A model generated the notes under the pieces. The model was given only the letters and a program-made list of their open reading frames with translations, was not told where the DNA came from and did not search any database. From NCBI GenBank assembly GCA_020081605.1, contig JAHREC010000062.1, forward strand, positions 2,666,001 to 2,730,000: a stretch of DNA of 64,000 nucleotides, written 5' to 3'. How positions within the stretch are numbered: position 1 is the stretch's first letter; each line of letters starts with the position of its first letter. The translations under genes and the position numbers were made by a program. Source of the DNA: Albifimbria verrucaria. Taxonomy: Eukaryota; Ascomycota; Sordariomycetes; Hypocreales; Stachybotryaceae. Positions 23,444-34,940 of this stretch are shown here, piece by piece.

Positions 23444-25365
23444 CTAGTCCTCTTCATCCGTCATGTCCATCATGCTCTCGCCCTTATCATCTTCGGACAG
23501 CATGGAAATACGCGTTCTGCCGATTCTTCCCTTGCCCTTGTCCATCATTCCTCTGCCGCTCCTTTTCCCGTTGATTTTCTCCGCAGCATCCAGTTTTTTG
23601 TCCTCCAGTTGTTGCTCGAACTGCAGCAGATCCTCTGATTCATCCTCTAAGGCACCGTCCAGGATTGCCGTTTCCTCCAGGGCCTTGTTCAAAAGCTCTG
23701 TCGCTATGCTGTCCTGCGGATTAATGGCCAGCGCTTCGTGCAGTACCACGACAGCCTCCTCTGGCTTGTTCTGCTCCATCAAGATGAGTCCCTTGGCGCT
23801 GAATATGGCTGCATCCTTTCCACCCTGTCGCAATACCTCGTCAAACTCAGCTAGTGCCCTGTTGAAGTGCCTTAACCTGCGGAAGGCGTGCGCCAAGTTT
23901 GTGCGTGCTGCAAGCCACGCTGATGGCTCGCTATCTATATCTTCGGCGATTCGAAGGGCCTCCGTGAAGCAATGTACCGCCTCGTCGGGCTCATTCTTGT
24001 GATATTTGACTATTCCCATCTCGTTCAGGAGCAATGGATCTGTCTTGCACAGGCCATATGCCGTCTTCAGAAATTCCTCCGCAACTGCCATGTTATTCAG
24101 TGCATGATTCTGCATTCCTAGGAAGACCTGTGGCATGTGAGTGCCCATAAATAATCGGGCTGCAGTTGAGTAAGCGGATATCGCCTGGTCGTGCTCTCCT
24201 TCAGCTGCAAAGGTATGCGCAAAGCCGATCCACGCAGGTCCAAAATGAGCATCCATCATACTCGCTTTGCTAAAATAGCGTCTCGCCTCCGCAATCTTGT
24301 CGATGGCAAAGTAGTAAGTGCCGACTGCTAACCAGGTACACGGTTCCTCTGGATGGCTATCAGCCAGGTCATGCGCCACCAGGAATAGCAGGTTCTTCAT
24401 CTTTAACTCGAACAAACAAGCGAGGTGAAGAGGATAAATTGTAAAGTTGTATTTGTCTTCTTGAAGGATAGAATCAGTGATTGCCAGCGCATCACGGTAT
24501 CGGCATTGGGTGTATAGTAAATCGGCTCGCGCAAGCTGCAGGTCCGGGTTTGATGCTAGGTGATAGTGTGTGGACAGCGAGTCGTATGCCGTCTCAAATG
24601 CTTCGGGGTTCCTGTATTTGGAAAGCCTGGTGGTGTAGAGCATCTTGATAAAGTCTGCCGCCTCTTGCGACGAGGAAACGTCTCCTGTCACGTGTATCGA
24701 GTCGAAATCGAGACTCTCAAGGAATTGCCATTCTTCGTCTGGAGATAACAGCGAGTTTTTCATCAGCTGCTGGAATGCTTCGAAGCATTGTACGTCGATG
24801 CGGACAGCATCTTTGTAACACTCCTTAGCTCGGTCGAACGCGTTCTGCTTCGCGTAACATATTCCTCTCAAGAAGCACATGGCGGCCTCGAACCGTCGAT
24901 TTGCGGCCTCCTCTGCCTCTTCATGGGCGGCGGCCTCGTCGCGCCTGCGACCATGGCGCGGCTGCACCTTGCGCTTGTTGCTCGCGCCGTTCGAAATCAG
25001 ATGAGTCGGGTTGCGCTCACCCAACACTACGAGGGCTTCTTCGTATCGAGACTGCTTGATGAGGCAATGACCGGCGAGGTAGCGACACGACGGGCTGCGA
25101 TTGACAAGGTCTTGGTTGGAGAGAAACGCCTGGGCACGAGTGTAGTTGCCGGTTGCGAAGTGGACCTGGGCAAGCCAGAAGGCATCGTTATCGTCATCTG
25201 CGAATAATTGATGGTTAGACTTGTTTTGCGCAAGGACACAGTTCTGTTTGACGACTAACTAGTCAGAGCAAGCAGCTTGTCGCCGATAAAGATGGCGGAT
25301 TCATATTGTGCCTTGTTGAGGGCATCCTGCCTCCACTCCCTCAAGAACTTCTCCATGCCCGACAT
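23444..25365 (-). CDS. Anaphase-promoting complex subunit 6 (Cut9/Cdc16-like), TPR protein
   Basis: Tetratricopeptide-repeat scaffold of the APC/C ubiquitin ligase in the nucleus; about 619 residues. Exons are 25260-25365 and 23444-25197, with a 62-bp intron of GTTAGT donor type. It starts MSGMEKFLREWRQDAL; the second Met at 25356 is an alternative. TPR units run from about residue 15 (YESAIFIGDKLLALTNDDND) to residue 540, with typical pairs such as GPAWIGFAHTFAAEGEHDQA and DPLLLNEMGIVKYHKNEPDE. The region after the first units is rich in K, R and E. The tail is acidic and basic, ending DMTDEED. This is one of the few genes in the window with no frame break. It is divergent from HIS3, sharing a 450-bp promoter region. 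Confidence 0.9.
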
Positions 25366-25814
25366 TGAAGGACATCAAGCCAATGGAAGGCTAGAAAAAG
25401 CGAACAAGAAAGAAACGGCAGAGAGCAAGCGTCAGCCTGGACGAGGGCGCATGGCGAGCGGCTGCTGTGGGGAACCGGCGTGGCGTGGTGGATGTCGACA
25501 AGGCGCGTAGATGCTGATGCGCCGCAAGGTAAATAAAAGTAAGGCAAGGCAAAGTGACCAACCAGTGCCAGGGCAACTTCCACGACTAATCCAGCAGGGG
25601 CGTGGGATGAAGTCACAGAGGGTGCTGCAAGAGAATAGCGGGGTAGCTTCAGTGCTTGGCCGCTTGAGAAGCAGAAATCTAGTAGAAAAAAAGTTGCCGA
25701 TACAGGAGGGTCTGATTGTTGAGATAACACTCATCCCAGACACTCCAAGCACCCAGACACGACAACCAATCCCTTGTAAAGACCCGAGACCTTTACACCA
25801 CACCACATCGCACA
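25366..25814. other. Bidirectional promoter region between APC6 and HIS3
   Basis: No gene. CCAAT motifs occur at about 25393 and 25766, the latter about 45 bp before the HIS3 start. No TATA box or perfect TGASTCA seen. Confidence 0.5.
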
Positions 25815-26559
25815 ATGGGATCCTCTACCGACGCCCGCTGGGCCGCCCTTGCCCGCGACACCAACGAGACCAAGATCCAGCTTGCGCTCAACCTCGATGG
25901 CGGCGATTTCCCTCCCGACACCGACGCCCGCCTGCTCAGCGACGAGGAGGGCCACGCTTCCCAGGCCAGCAAGTCGCAAAAGATTGCCGTCAACACCGGC
26001 ATTGGCTTCCTCGACCACATGCTCCACGCCCTGGCCAAGCACGCCGGCTGGAGTCTGGCTCTGAACTGCCAGGGTGATCTCCACAGTACGTGGCCCTAGA
26101 TACATGACTCCGTTCATTGCTCGCCTCATGCTAACACACAATTCACAGTCGACGACCACCACACTGCCGAGGACTGCTGTATCGCTCTGGGTTACGCCTT
26201 CGCCAAGGCCCTCGGCACCCCGCTGGCCTCGCCCGCTTCGGTTCCGCCTACGCTCCCTCGACGAGGCCCTCTCCCGCGCCGTCGTCGATCTCTCCAACCG
26301 TCCCTACAGCGTCATCGACCTGGGCCTCAAGCGCGAGTGGCTCGGCAAGCTGAGCACCGAGATGGTGCCTCACTGCCTGCAGAGCTTCGCCCAGGCCGCC
26401 CGCATCACCATGCACGTCGACTGCATCCGTGGCGATAACGACCACCACCGGGCCGAGAGCGCCTTCAAGGCCCTCGCCGTCGCCATTCGCTTGGCCACCA
26501 CCAAGATTCCCGGCAAGGAGGGCGAGGTGCCCAGCACCAAGGGCACCCTGACTGCTTAA
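25815..26559 (+). CDS. HIS3: Imidazoleglycerol-phosphate dehydratase (histidine biosynthesis)
   Basis: Converts imidazole glycerol phosphate to imidazole acetol phosphate, the HIS3 step of histidine synthesis; about 227 residues, normal length. Exons are 25815-26085 and 26149-26559. Metal-binding signatures are complete: [32 protein letters not shown] and [15 protein letters not shown]. The splice restores the H-(I/V)-DDHHT stretch. Two breaks close together, each one missing base: 26225-26226 (G) and 26255-26257 (C). Between them the intended reading is [18 protein letters not shown]. It is convergent with the ornithine acetyltransferase gene, only 230 bp between the stops. Confidence 0.95.
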
Positions 26560-26789
26560 GTGGTGGAATGGTGATGGCCATTGTCTTATTTGGAGTTAAA
26601 CGGGTGTGGAGAGGGAAAAAAGCTGGAAGGGAGGCTTTGGATATGTCAAAATGAACATGATTGGATATGACTATTTATTGATAGATGAACACCCGCTTCT
26701 CCATGAAGCCCAAAGGGAAATACAGAGTCGTGACCTTGTTACGGGTCGCCATATTTATGAGTTTCTTAAGCCCGTTTCGACTAACTACT

Positions 26790-28198
26790 CTATGTTCGGT
26801 AGTCACCGTTGATGGTGACATAATCGTGGCTAAAGTCGCACGTCCAGTGAACAGTGCTCTTGTCGCCAGTCCCCAACCGGACAAGGATCTCCAGATCCTC
26901 CATATCCAGAATCTCGCTGGCACGCTCCTCGTTGACCTGCTCTGGCTCTCCATCCACCAGCAGCTTCAGCTCGGGGAGCCGTCGGCGGGGATGAAGGAGA
27001 CATTGGTCCTCTCGGGAATGATCTCAGGCACATCGTTGATGGGCTGGCCGGGGTGAGATGAGCGCGTAGCCGGCGGCGCACAGGATGCGGCCCCAGTTGG
27101 CGTCCTTACCATAGAGAGCAGTCTTAACCAAGGGCGAGCGGGCGATGGAACGGGCAATCTCGCGAGCAGCTTCCTCAGTAGCGCTGTCCACAACACGGAT
27201 GGTGACAAACTTGGTGGCACCCTCACCGTCACGGACGATATACTTGGCAAGGTCAGCAGAGAAGTCAGTGAGAAGAGCCCTCAGTGCGTCGTAGTCGGCG
27301 GACTGCTCTGACGAAACCTCGTTTCCTCCAGCAGCACCGTTGGCCAGCAGAGCAACGGTATCGTTGGTGGAGCTGTCACCATCAATGGTGATGGCGTTGA
27401 ATGAGCGGTCAACAGCGTGCCTCAGCAGAGTGGTCATGATGCCGGGAGCGACGGGGGCATCAGTCGCCAGGATGGTGAGCAGGGTGGCCATGTTGGGGGC
27501 GATCATGCCAGCGCCCTTGGTCATACCGGCGATGCGGTACTCAACGCCAGGTGACGAGGGCAGCTCAAAGGTCCTGGACATGAGCTTGGGGAAGGTATCG
27601 GTGGTGCAGATGGCCTTGGCGCAGTTGAGCCAGTGCTGGTGCGAGTCACCAGCCTGGTGATACGCCACGGGGATGTGGTCTACAATTTTCTGAATGGGCA
27701 GCCTGTTCACCGCATCAGTCACCAATTTCACCAAAATGAGCCAATTGAAGACCAATTGAGCTTCTTACCTCTGGCCAATGACTCCCGTGCTCATCACGAG
27801 GGTAGAGTCCTCGCTGCCGACCCTCTGGTCGGTGGTGCGCGCCATGCTGGCGGCATCCTCAAGGCCTCCGGTACCGGTGACGGCATTGGCACAACCTGAG
27901 TTGACGACAACGCTGCGCAGGCCGGCGTTGGCTTTGGCGTGCAGGACCTTGCGACTGAAGGTGACGGGAGCAGCCTGGAACTTGTTCTTGGTGAAGACGG
28001 CGGCGGCGGCGCAGGGCCGGTCTGAGGTGACGATGGCGAGATCGGGCTTGCTGGTGTTGCCGGGCTTGACACCAACGAAGATGCCCGAGGCCGAGAAGCC
28101 CTTGGGGTAGGTACCCGACTTGGGGACGTACTTGAGCTTGGCTTGGGAATGGCGCTGCCGCCAGGCGAGGCGGAGAAGAGGGCGCGCGTCAGCCTCAT
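26790..28198 (-). CDS. Bifunctional ornithine acetyltransferase / N-acetylglutamate synthase (ArgJ family)
   Basis: Mitochondrial enzyme that moves the acetyl group from N-acetylornithine to glutamate in the arginine cycle; about 447 residues. Exons are 27769-28198 and 26790-27702, with a 66-bp intron. It starts [19 protein letters not shown], a basic presequence-like N-terminus; a longer in-frame start at 28255 exists. The self-cleavage site is visible: [16 protein letters not shown], where the Thr becomes the N-terminal nucleophile of the beta chain. The C-terminal [16 protein letters not shown] is typical. Breaks: one A missing near 28143-28144, one C in excess at 27050-27053, and one C missing at 26973-26976. 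A TGAGTCA 130 bp upstream fits cross-pathway control. Confidence 0.93.
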
Positions 28199-29399
28199 GG
28201 TGTTGACTGGGTTGAGTTTGCTGGCACGGATTTTTGTTCGTGGTTGTGCATGCAAAGTTCGACTAAGGCAAGGTCAGAAGGGTGGACAGATAGTGCTACT
28301 AGGTGCGATAGGCGGATCGCCAGTATCTGAGTCACATATTTTGCATCCATGCCAAGTCAATTGGATTCTCATTTTATCCGACAATGGGTAGATTATTATT
28401 ATATCAAGTCTAGTGCAGGTGTTTGGTTTTTTTGTTTAATTGATGAATGGCTGTAATATCTTCCTTCTAAGATTAATCGAGACATAACGTTAGTTATTAT
28501 TAAACCGACTGTTATACTAACAAAAGCTAGCACATATGATCAGGCATTTCATCTTACCCTATATCTATTATACGGTATTGTTAAACCGAAAAAATGATGC
28601 TTCTTTTAAGAAAAACAAATATGTCTGTTTACATCTCTTTTCTGGACAATATTTGTAGGGCCTAATTATCATAAAGCTTGTTTTACATGAATGTCACTTT
28701 TCAATCTCTGAGAACGAGCTTATCTTAATGAAATGGAGTGTATGTGCAATTCCTCCTGGGTCAACAAACACCATGTCCAACGACATTTATCAGAACGCTA
28801 TCACCCAGGCTACTTCGGCCAGGCCAGCGAGGACCTCGTCCGCGACCTGCTCGGTAAACAATTTAGAAGTCAGGCCGTGACCAAGGGACGAAACTGGAGC
28901 ACCAGCATATTAATAACCGGGGCAACCAACATAAAGCGCCAAAGAATAACATGAATGCTATTGATAGGCTCCCAGTGAATATGTTCATTGCAGGGCGACT
29001 TCTGCCTGGTCGTGATATGGTCGCCAAGGTGTTCTATGATACGACATTATGTTGGTGTTGGTGATTACAGTTCCGAATGCAGTCACGGCTCACCAACACA
29101 CTACACAGATTCCAATGGGAGAGCCTTCCTACGCGCTGGGTATTCTCTGCTATCAAGACAAATCGAAGATAAATAGTCCCGGTTCTTCCAGCCAAGGAAA
29201 GGAATGCTCTTGGTAAACTCCATCACAATCATATCTGCATTGCGAAGTACGCTTACCACAGATCTGCATACTCTCGAATTCTCTTCTAGTGAGTTTATTG
29301 TAATACGTCTTTAGAATTTCCAGTTCATGAAGGTTTGGGCTAACAGCTATCTCTACGTCAGAACACATTGCTCTATCAAATTCTTCATCCGAGCCAACC
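28199..29399. other. Intergenic, AT-rich
   Basis: Contains the ArgJ promoter, then about 300 bp of strongly AT-rich DNA (28380-28720). At 29153-29400 on the minus strand a frame reads like a protein fragment (EFDRAMCSDVEIAVSPN), but no gene structure could be built around it. Confidence 0.4.
28328..28334. promoter_or_regulatory. TGAGTCA, likely CPC1/Gcn4-type site of the ArgJ-family gene
   Basis: Perfect bZIP core 130 bp upstream of an arginine-pathway gene, the class known to be controlled by Gcn4/CPC1. The sequence is seen; the regulation is inferred. Confidence 0.45.
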
Positions 29400-29636
29400 A
29401 TGTCTGGACGAAAGGGAGGCAAAATCATCAACAACAAGGATCTTGATCATCTTATCAAACAAGGTGAATCATCCCAGCGTCGTCGTGCGGAAGCTATAGA
29501 AAGACGTCGTAAGCAAGCGGAGGAGGAAAGGAAGAAAGAAGAAATGCGCAAGATGATGGAGGACAGTGGAACTGTGTCTCAGCAGAAGCGTGGAAAGGGG
29601 TTTGAAAGAATAAGCCTAGCTCATAGGCTGCATTAG
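29400..29636 (+). CDS. Small charged hypothetical protein
   Basis: An ORF of 78 codons with a clear ATG, starting MSGRKGGKIINNKDLDHLI. A strongly charged, probably coiled-coil stretch follows, built of R, K and E (RRRAEAIERRRKQAEEERKK), then KGFERISLAHRLH and a stop. The codon pattern and composition look like real protein, but I recognise no family, and the sequence upstream gives no second exon. It could be an orphan gene or the remnant of a longer one. It is divergent from, and overlaps by 38 bp, a weak minus-strand frame. Confidence 0.35.
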   Translation: MSGRKGGKIINNKDLDHLIKQGESSQRRRAEAIERRRKQAEEERKKEEMRKMMEDSGTVSQQKRGKGFERISLAHRLH

Positions 29637-30268
29637 TTTCATGAGACACTCTGTGTTGAGGTCAGAATTAGTATTGGAATGTTTAGTCTGAAGATTGGTG
29701 GATAGATGGCAATTAACATTGTCTCTTTATTCGTCTTTAGCAACTCGTTTTCATGCATATAAGTGAAGAAGAAATTTGAGGACCACAATTGAGGATAGAG
29801 AAGAGAAGAGAAGGGAAGGAAAGCAGTTCCTAAGGTGAATCACGAGCTACCAGTGTAAACCCTCTCATCTGTTTCCTGGTTAATCCTTTGTCTTGCGTGT
29901 ATTACGTTGGTGCCCACATAAACTTGCGACTTCTGATTGGTTCATCTATGATTAGAATCTGCTTCCTCTTTGCTACCAACCGATCTATCTGAGGATGATA
30001 TCCAACACGCGCTCGGCAATAAAATACAAGGATCTTGTCACATTACGCGCCCAGCGCTGGCAAGATTGAGGCTGTTGGCCACGCCTCAGGGCCAACGCAA
30101 CACAGGGGCTGTTTCCTTTTCCAAAACAAGAAAGCTTGACCAACCAACATCACTCTGGATTTTTCTCCGTCTCCGCCCATCTCTCAGCATTTCCCTTCTG
30201 CCAAAGGGTTCCGGCTTAATCCAAATCCCACGCACCAAGTCAACACATTGTATGTGAGAATAAAGAAT
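29637..30268. other. Intergenic, promoter of the APH-type kinase gene
   Basis: No recognised gene; a purine-rich GAAGAGAAGAGAAGGGAAGG stretch lies near 29800. Confidence 0.4.
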
Positions 30269-31651
30269 ATGGCGCCTTATGATGCAATTGCGAAGAGGAA
30301 TGCGGATGACGAGCGCATCGCTTTCGCGCGCAATCTACTCGATGTCGGCGAGGATGTGATTTCTTTTGTGGATGATCATCTTCAATGGGGCGATAATGCG
30401 GAATATGACGGCATTCTGGGAGGCTCTTTCAACATCAGTCTCAAGGTTAAAAACGCCGCTACAGAGGAACGAGTAATTGTTCGTTTTCCTGCTCCCAAAA
30501 GGTGCATGTGTCGTGGCGGGATGAGAAAGTTAGGAACGAAGTTATGGTGATGAACTATCTAAGAGAGAAAACAAGCATCCCTGTGCCCCGTGTACTACAT
30601 TGGGGTCTCAGTGAAGATAGCCCCGGAGAGCTGGGACCGTTCATCATCATGGAGTACATCGAGGGTGAGAGTCTTGGGCGTTTCCTAGCCCAGCCCACTG
30701 AAGATGCAGGAGACCTTATTTTCCTTGATCCCAACATCAACGAAAAACCCTGAACAAAATCTACGAACAACTGGCACAGTACATATTGGAACTTTCACGC
30801 CTTGAATTTCCTTTGATTGGGGCTTTATCCAAAGACACCGACTCCGGAGAGTGGTCGGTGACTGGCAGGCCCTACACATACGACATGAACGAAGTTGTCA
30901 CTGTGGGTAGCTGTCGCCCTGACAACTTTGGAGACATGACACCTTTCAATCGAGCCAGTGACTACTTTGCTTTTGTAGCTCAGTACTACGAGAAACACCT
31001 TGTCGAACAGCGTAACATATGTGGAGACAGCGAAGACCTTGCCTCTAGAATGTTTGTGGCTCGACGATGCTTCACAAAAATGGTCGCTCAGCAAGATGCA
31101 ATCGACGATAAAGGCCCATTCCGTCTATTCTGCGATGATCTACGACCGAGCAACATGCTTGTAGATCCAGAGACACTTCGCATCACTGCGGTATTTGACT
31201 TTGAGTTCACGAATGTCATGCCAGCACAGTACGCTCAGGACGTCCCATGGTGGTTGCTTCTACAACCGCCTGCAGTCTGGATGCGAGATGATAAGATGGA
31301 AGAGTTCAAGAATCTGTTTGAACCCAGAATGCAACAATTCATCCGGGCAGTAGAGAAGGTAGAAGCTGAAATGTTGCCTTTGGCTGAAGATTCTCGTCTG
31401 TCTCTGGCAATGCGCAAGTCCTGGGATTCTGGTCGTTTCTGGTTCAATCTCGCATCAAGGTGCAGTTTTGATTTGGATGACTTCTACTGGCAATTCTTGC
31501 ACAAGGAGGGTATGGGGAAGAAAGCTTGAGTGATACGGAGATTTCAGAGAAGAGCAGGTTTATACAGAATAAGATGGAGCAGGTTGAAGAATACCTGAGG
31601 GAGAAGGAAGCAGATGAGCGCTTTGCCGAAGAAGAAGAAGATGAGGACTGA
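30269..31651 (+). CDS. Aminoglycoside phosphotransferase (APH)-family small-molecule kinase-like protein
   Basis: Intronless gene of about 461 residues with the APH/choline-kinase fold. Visible: the nucleotide-loop region GGSFNISLKV, the N-lobe hinge PFIIMEYIEGESLG, the catalytic loop FCDDLRPSNMLVD and the metal-binding FDFEF. The classical HxD of the catalytic loop is CDD here: the His is Cys while the Asp and downstream Asn remain. The C-terminus is highly acidic (EEEEDED). The start at 30269 is in good context; an in-frame ATG lies 21 bp upstream. Three breaks, each one missing base: 30498-30501 (A), 30743-30747 (A) and 31514-31517 (G). Substrate unknown; fungal members are numerous and mostly uncharacterised. 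Confidence 0.85.
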
Positions 31652-32389
31652 AAGGGATTCTGGTTAGGATCTACAGTTTCTGCAAAATCAATTGAAAACT
31701 TTGGAACTCAGCAGTGTTGAGGTTGACCCATTGCTATTACAAGCATACGAATCTAACATGATTCTTGGCAATTTTGGTCTGGAGCAGGATGAATATATGA
31801 TGATATCTCTTTAAGCAGCCGAAGAGGTAGAAAATGTACAACTTCCACAATGTCATGATCATCGTATCGGTACATGAAGCAATATTTTGATCTCGAGTGG
31901 CTTTAGACGTCATGATACGGCGACTCTAAATGCTGGTACGTCCACGGGAGCTTTTCAATGTAGCTAATTTTACACGGTTTTAATTGGCCAATCCCTCAAT
32001 TTTTTTACATTTCCTGCACCTTCAGGCGCTCAAAGAGATGAGAGCTTTGCGATAAAGTATATGAGCCGTGAGTCACAGACAAACTGCTTGGTAGCAAGAT
32101 TAAAGGCAAAGAGTTGGTGTTACTCATGGCACACCATCACGGTTAGCAACAGGGCATGAGATGATATCACGTAATAATCTCACACCTTGAGAATGCACGC
32201 CAATTTGCAGGCGGACATGGGCTCGCACAAATGCCTAAAGCAAACCTGGCCCTTGAAGCGAATTCTATGGTTCTACTGCTTCTTCATTGGTCCGTCTGGC
32301 ATTTTGTCTCGGGTGCAGCATTTCGCAAAGGCAATCGAGATGACGAGAGTTGAGGAAAGCAACTGCCGAAAGCACCTAAAATTAAAGCC

Positions 32390-32500
32390 AGGCACAGGCA
32401 CAAGCTAATCTACAGCTGCACAGGCTTGACAGGCACAGGCACAGGCACCACAAGGGTTGGCGCCTGCCTAGAGCTGCCTGCTGGAGCCTGCTGGCGCCTG
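32390..32500. repeat. GGCACA / GCCTG short-unit repeat
   Basis: AGGCACAGGCACA occurs at about 32390 and again as four imperfect units at 32428-32450. GCCTGCTGGAGCCTGCTGG-type units follow to about 32500. It is a local minisatellite without coding sense. Confidence 0.6.
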
Positions 32501-33114
32501 GAGCAATGGCTTAGGTAATCCACTGATTTGGGCGCCCCACTCGCAGCTATAAGAAGCCGCTCTGCCTCCCTCGCTTTGGAATTTTTTCCTTTCTTCTCCA
32601 TCCTTTTGCACGGGCGTTTTCCTTCTCCGTGAAGCGATAAGCTGAGAGAGGAATTTTGCTAGTTGAAAACTATACTATGACCACTCCTCGTTGGACTAGT
32701 CCGGCGAGGGAATTTTGGCACCTCTTTTCCTTTATGGAAGCACATTTTGCTCTTTCATTGCGAGCGACTCCTGGCGGGTCGGCGTGAAGAAGGAGGCAGA
32801 GACTGGCGAGGGGATGAGATGGGGATTTGGGGAGATGGATGATGTGGAAGTGGTGACGTTTGCGATGGCGATCTGGAGATGTGAACATGCGTGAGAGACG
32901 TGGGCAATGGACAATTGAGATACGGCTATGATTTGAATGTAAACATTGAGTCCCCAAAATGTGACAGCTCTTGAGGCTGCAAGCCTTGCGGTAGATGCTG
33001 TATCTGCGTCTCGAGGTCAACTACCTACGTAGTTCATGTTTGCCATTCACCACCAACTATGCCAGCCATGCGCACCAGATAGTGATGAGGTGCTAAATCA
33101 CATTGATATGATAA

Positions 33115-33138
33115 TGCTGCTGCTGCTTCTGCTGCTGC
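33115..33138. repeat. TGC trinucleotide microsatellite
   Basis: Eight TGC-type triplets with one interruption (TTC), in non-coding DNA. Confidence 0.7.
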
Positions 33139-33268
33139 ATGTTCCAATTTAACAGAATTGTTCCATTCTTGACTGGCCCGTAAACACTTTTCCCAGTGCG
33201 GCTCGATGCAAGCATGTCATTTAGCGCAGGGCATTTCCAGATGCCCATTTGATGGATTTTGCAGCCAG

Positions 33269-33275
33269 TGACTCA
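33269..33275. promoter_or_regulatory. TGACTCA upstream of the eIF2B delta gene
   Basis: Perfect bZIP core 254 bp before the ATG of a gene whose product controls Gcn4/CPC1 translation. Chance occurrence is quite possible. Confidence 0.25.
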
Positions 33276-33528
33276 GTCAGGCCTCGCTACTCCAAAGCTT
33301 TCCACCTCAACCTCACGCTACGCGAATACTCCCCGAGACGGACGGAGCGGTTCCTTGCACGGCCTCTGTCGCAGCGAAGCCCCTCGACTTTTCTGAGCAC
33401 ACGACACCCAAGGCGTTGACGTCGTATCGCCAGCTTTTTCCCCGTCCACCACCGCCGTGTGCCCCGCCTCCCACCCTCTGAATACTCGACAAAGATCCCT
33501 GAGCCCAGCCCAGCCCAGCCAGCTCTCC

Positions 33529-34940
33529 ATGGCCACCGAGACCGGCGGGCCTGCTCCTGCAGGCGGTGCTCCTGAGAAGAAGGACCAGAAGCCCGACGCC
33601 AAGGCCCAGCCCAAGCCGCAAGCCGCTCAGCCAGAGGGCGAGAAGAAGCTGTCCAACGCCGAGCTGAAGAAGAAGGCCAAGGAGGAGAAGGCCGCCCGCA
33701 GAGCACAGGCAAAGGCCACCCAAGCGTCACAACCCGCCGGCGCGCCCGGCTCCGCGCAAGGCCCCGGAGGCGATGCGAAGGGCGGCAAGCCAAAGGGCGG
33801 CAAGCAGGACGGCCACGGCTCTGCGCAACAGCACGCAAAGGCCGCGGCTCGACCCGCCGTCGCCGCGCCCTCTGCGCCCAAGGAGACCAAGCCCTCCATC
33901 CCCGACTGCTTCAGCCACCTGTCCATGGCTCGCAGGATAGAGATTACACAAGCCGACAAGGACGTCCACCCCGCCGTGCTCGTCCTGGGACAACACATGA
34001 GCAACTTCGCCGTCAGTGATAGCATCACGCGGTTGGAAGCCACCCTCCTGGCCTTCAAGAAGGTATATCCAGAGACACTCCTCTCGAAAAGCAGCGACAG
34101 AATGCCCTTCTAACATGCTTACCAGGTCATTGACTCTTACACAACCCCCACGGGACCACCTTCTCCCGACACTTCACCTCCCACGTCCTCAACCCTCAAA
34201 TCGAGTACCTCACAGCATGCCGCCCCATGTGCTTCTCCATGGGCAACGCCATCCGATGGCTCAAGCTCCAGATCAGCAAGATTGACATCGACCTGCCGGA
34301 CTCTGACGCCAAGAAGCTCCTGGCCGAGTCCATCGACAACTTCATCCGCGAGCGCATCACACTCGCTGATTTCGTCATCATCAAGACGGCCGCTGAGATG
34401 ATCGAGGACGACGAGGTGGTCCTGACCTACGCGCACCACCACCTCGTCGAGAGGGCGCTGCTCCAGGCCAAGGCGGACGGCAAGCGCTTCAAGGTCATCC
34501 TCGTCGACGACGCATTCGACCGTGTCGGTATCGAGCACGCCAAGCGCCTCGCCGCCGCCCACATCCCCGTCGTCTACGCATCTGACCTCGGTGCGCTGCG
34601 CACCCACCTGCGCGAGGCCACCCGCGTGCTCGTCGCCGCCGAGGCCATGTTCAGCAACGGCGCCATGTACGCCCGCGCCGGCACCTGCGACATCGCCACC
34701 GTGGCCACCGACATGGGCCTGCGGGTCGTCGCCCTGTGCCAGACCATCAACTTCACCGAGCGTGTCTCCATCGACTCCCTCACCTACAACGAGATCGACC
34801 CGGAGAAGAGCACCATCGCCGGCTTTAGGCTGCTGTTCGACACCACCCGGGATAAGTTCATCACTGTAATAGTGACTGAGCTGGGCAACGCCTCTGCGAC
34901 GTCTGTGCCTGCTATTCTAAGAAAACTGGAGGAGTTGTAG
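33529..34940 (+). CDS. Translation initiation factor eIF2B subunit delta (GCD2-type)
   Basis: Regulatory subunit of the eIF2B guanine-nucleotide exchange complex in the cytosol; about 449 residues. Exons are 33529-34062 and 34126-34940, with a 63-bp intron. The N-terminal 140 residues are low complexity, rich in K, A, Q, G and P (KKLSNAELKKKAKEEKAAR). The conserved eIF2B alpha/beta/delta fold follows: HPAVLVLGQHMSNFAVSDSI, CRPMCFSMGNAIRWLK, ADFVIIKTAAEMI, FKVILVDD, AEAMFSNGAMYARAGTCDIA and a typical C-terminal EIDPEKSTIAGF. The lysine-rich N-terminus and these blocks favour delta over alpha or beta. One break: a C missing in the run at 34145-34149, just after the splice, after which the intended reading is HGTTFSRHF. 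It is convergent with the next gene. Confidence 0.92.

Larger units (their letters stand above)
31652..33528. other. Intergenic region, about 1.9 kb
   Basis: No gene recognised. It holds a GGCACA minisatellite (about 32390-32450), a TGC microsatellite (33115) and a TGACTCA 260 bp before the eIF2B delta gene. The last 250 bp are the leader of that gene. Confidence 0.4.
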
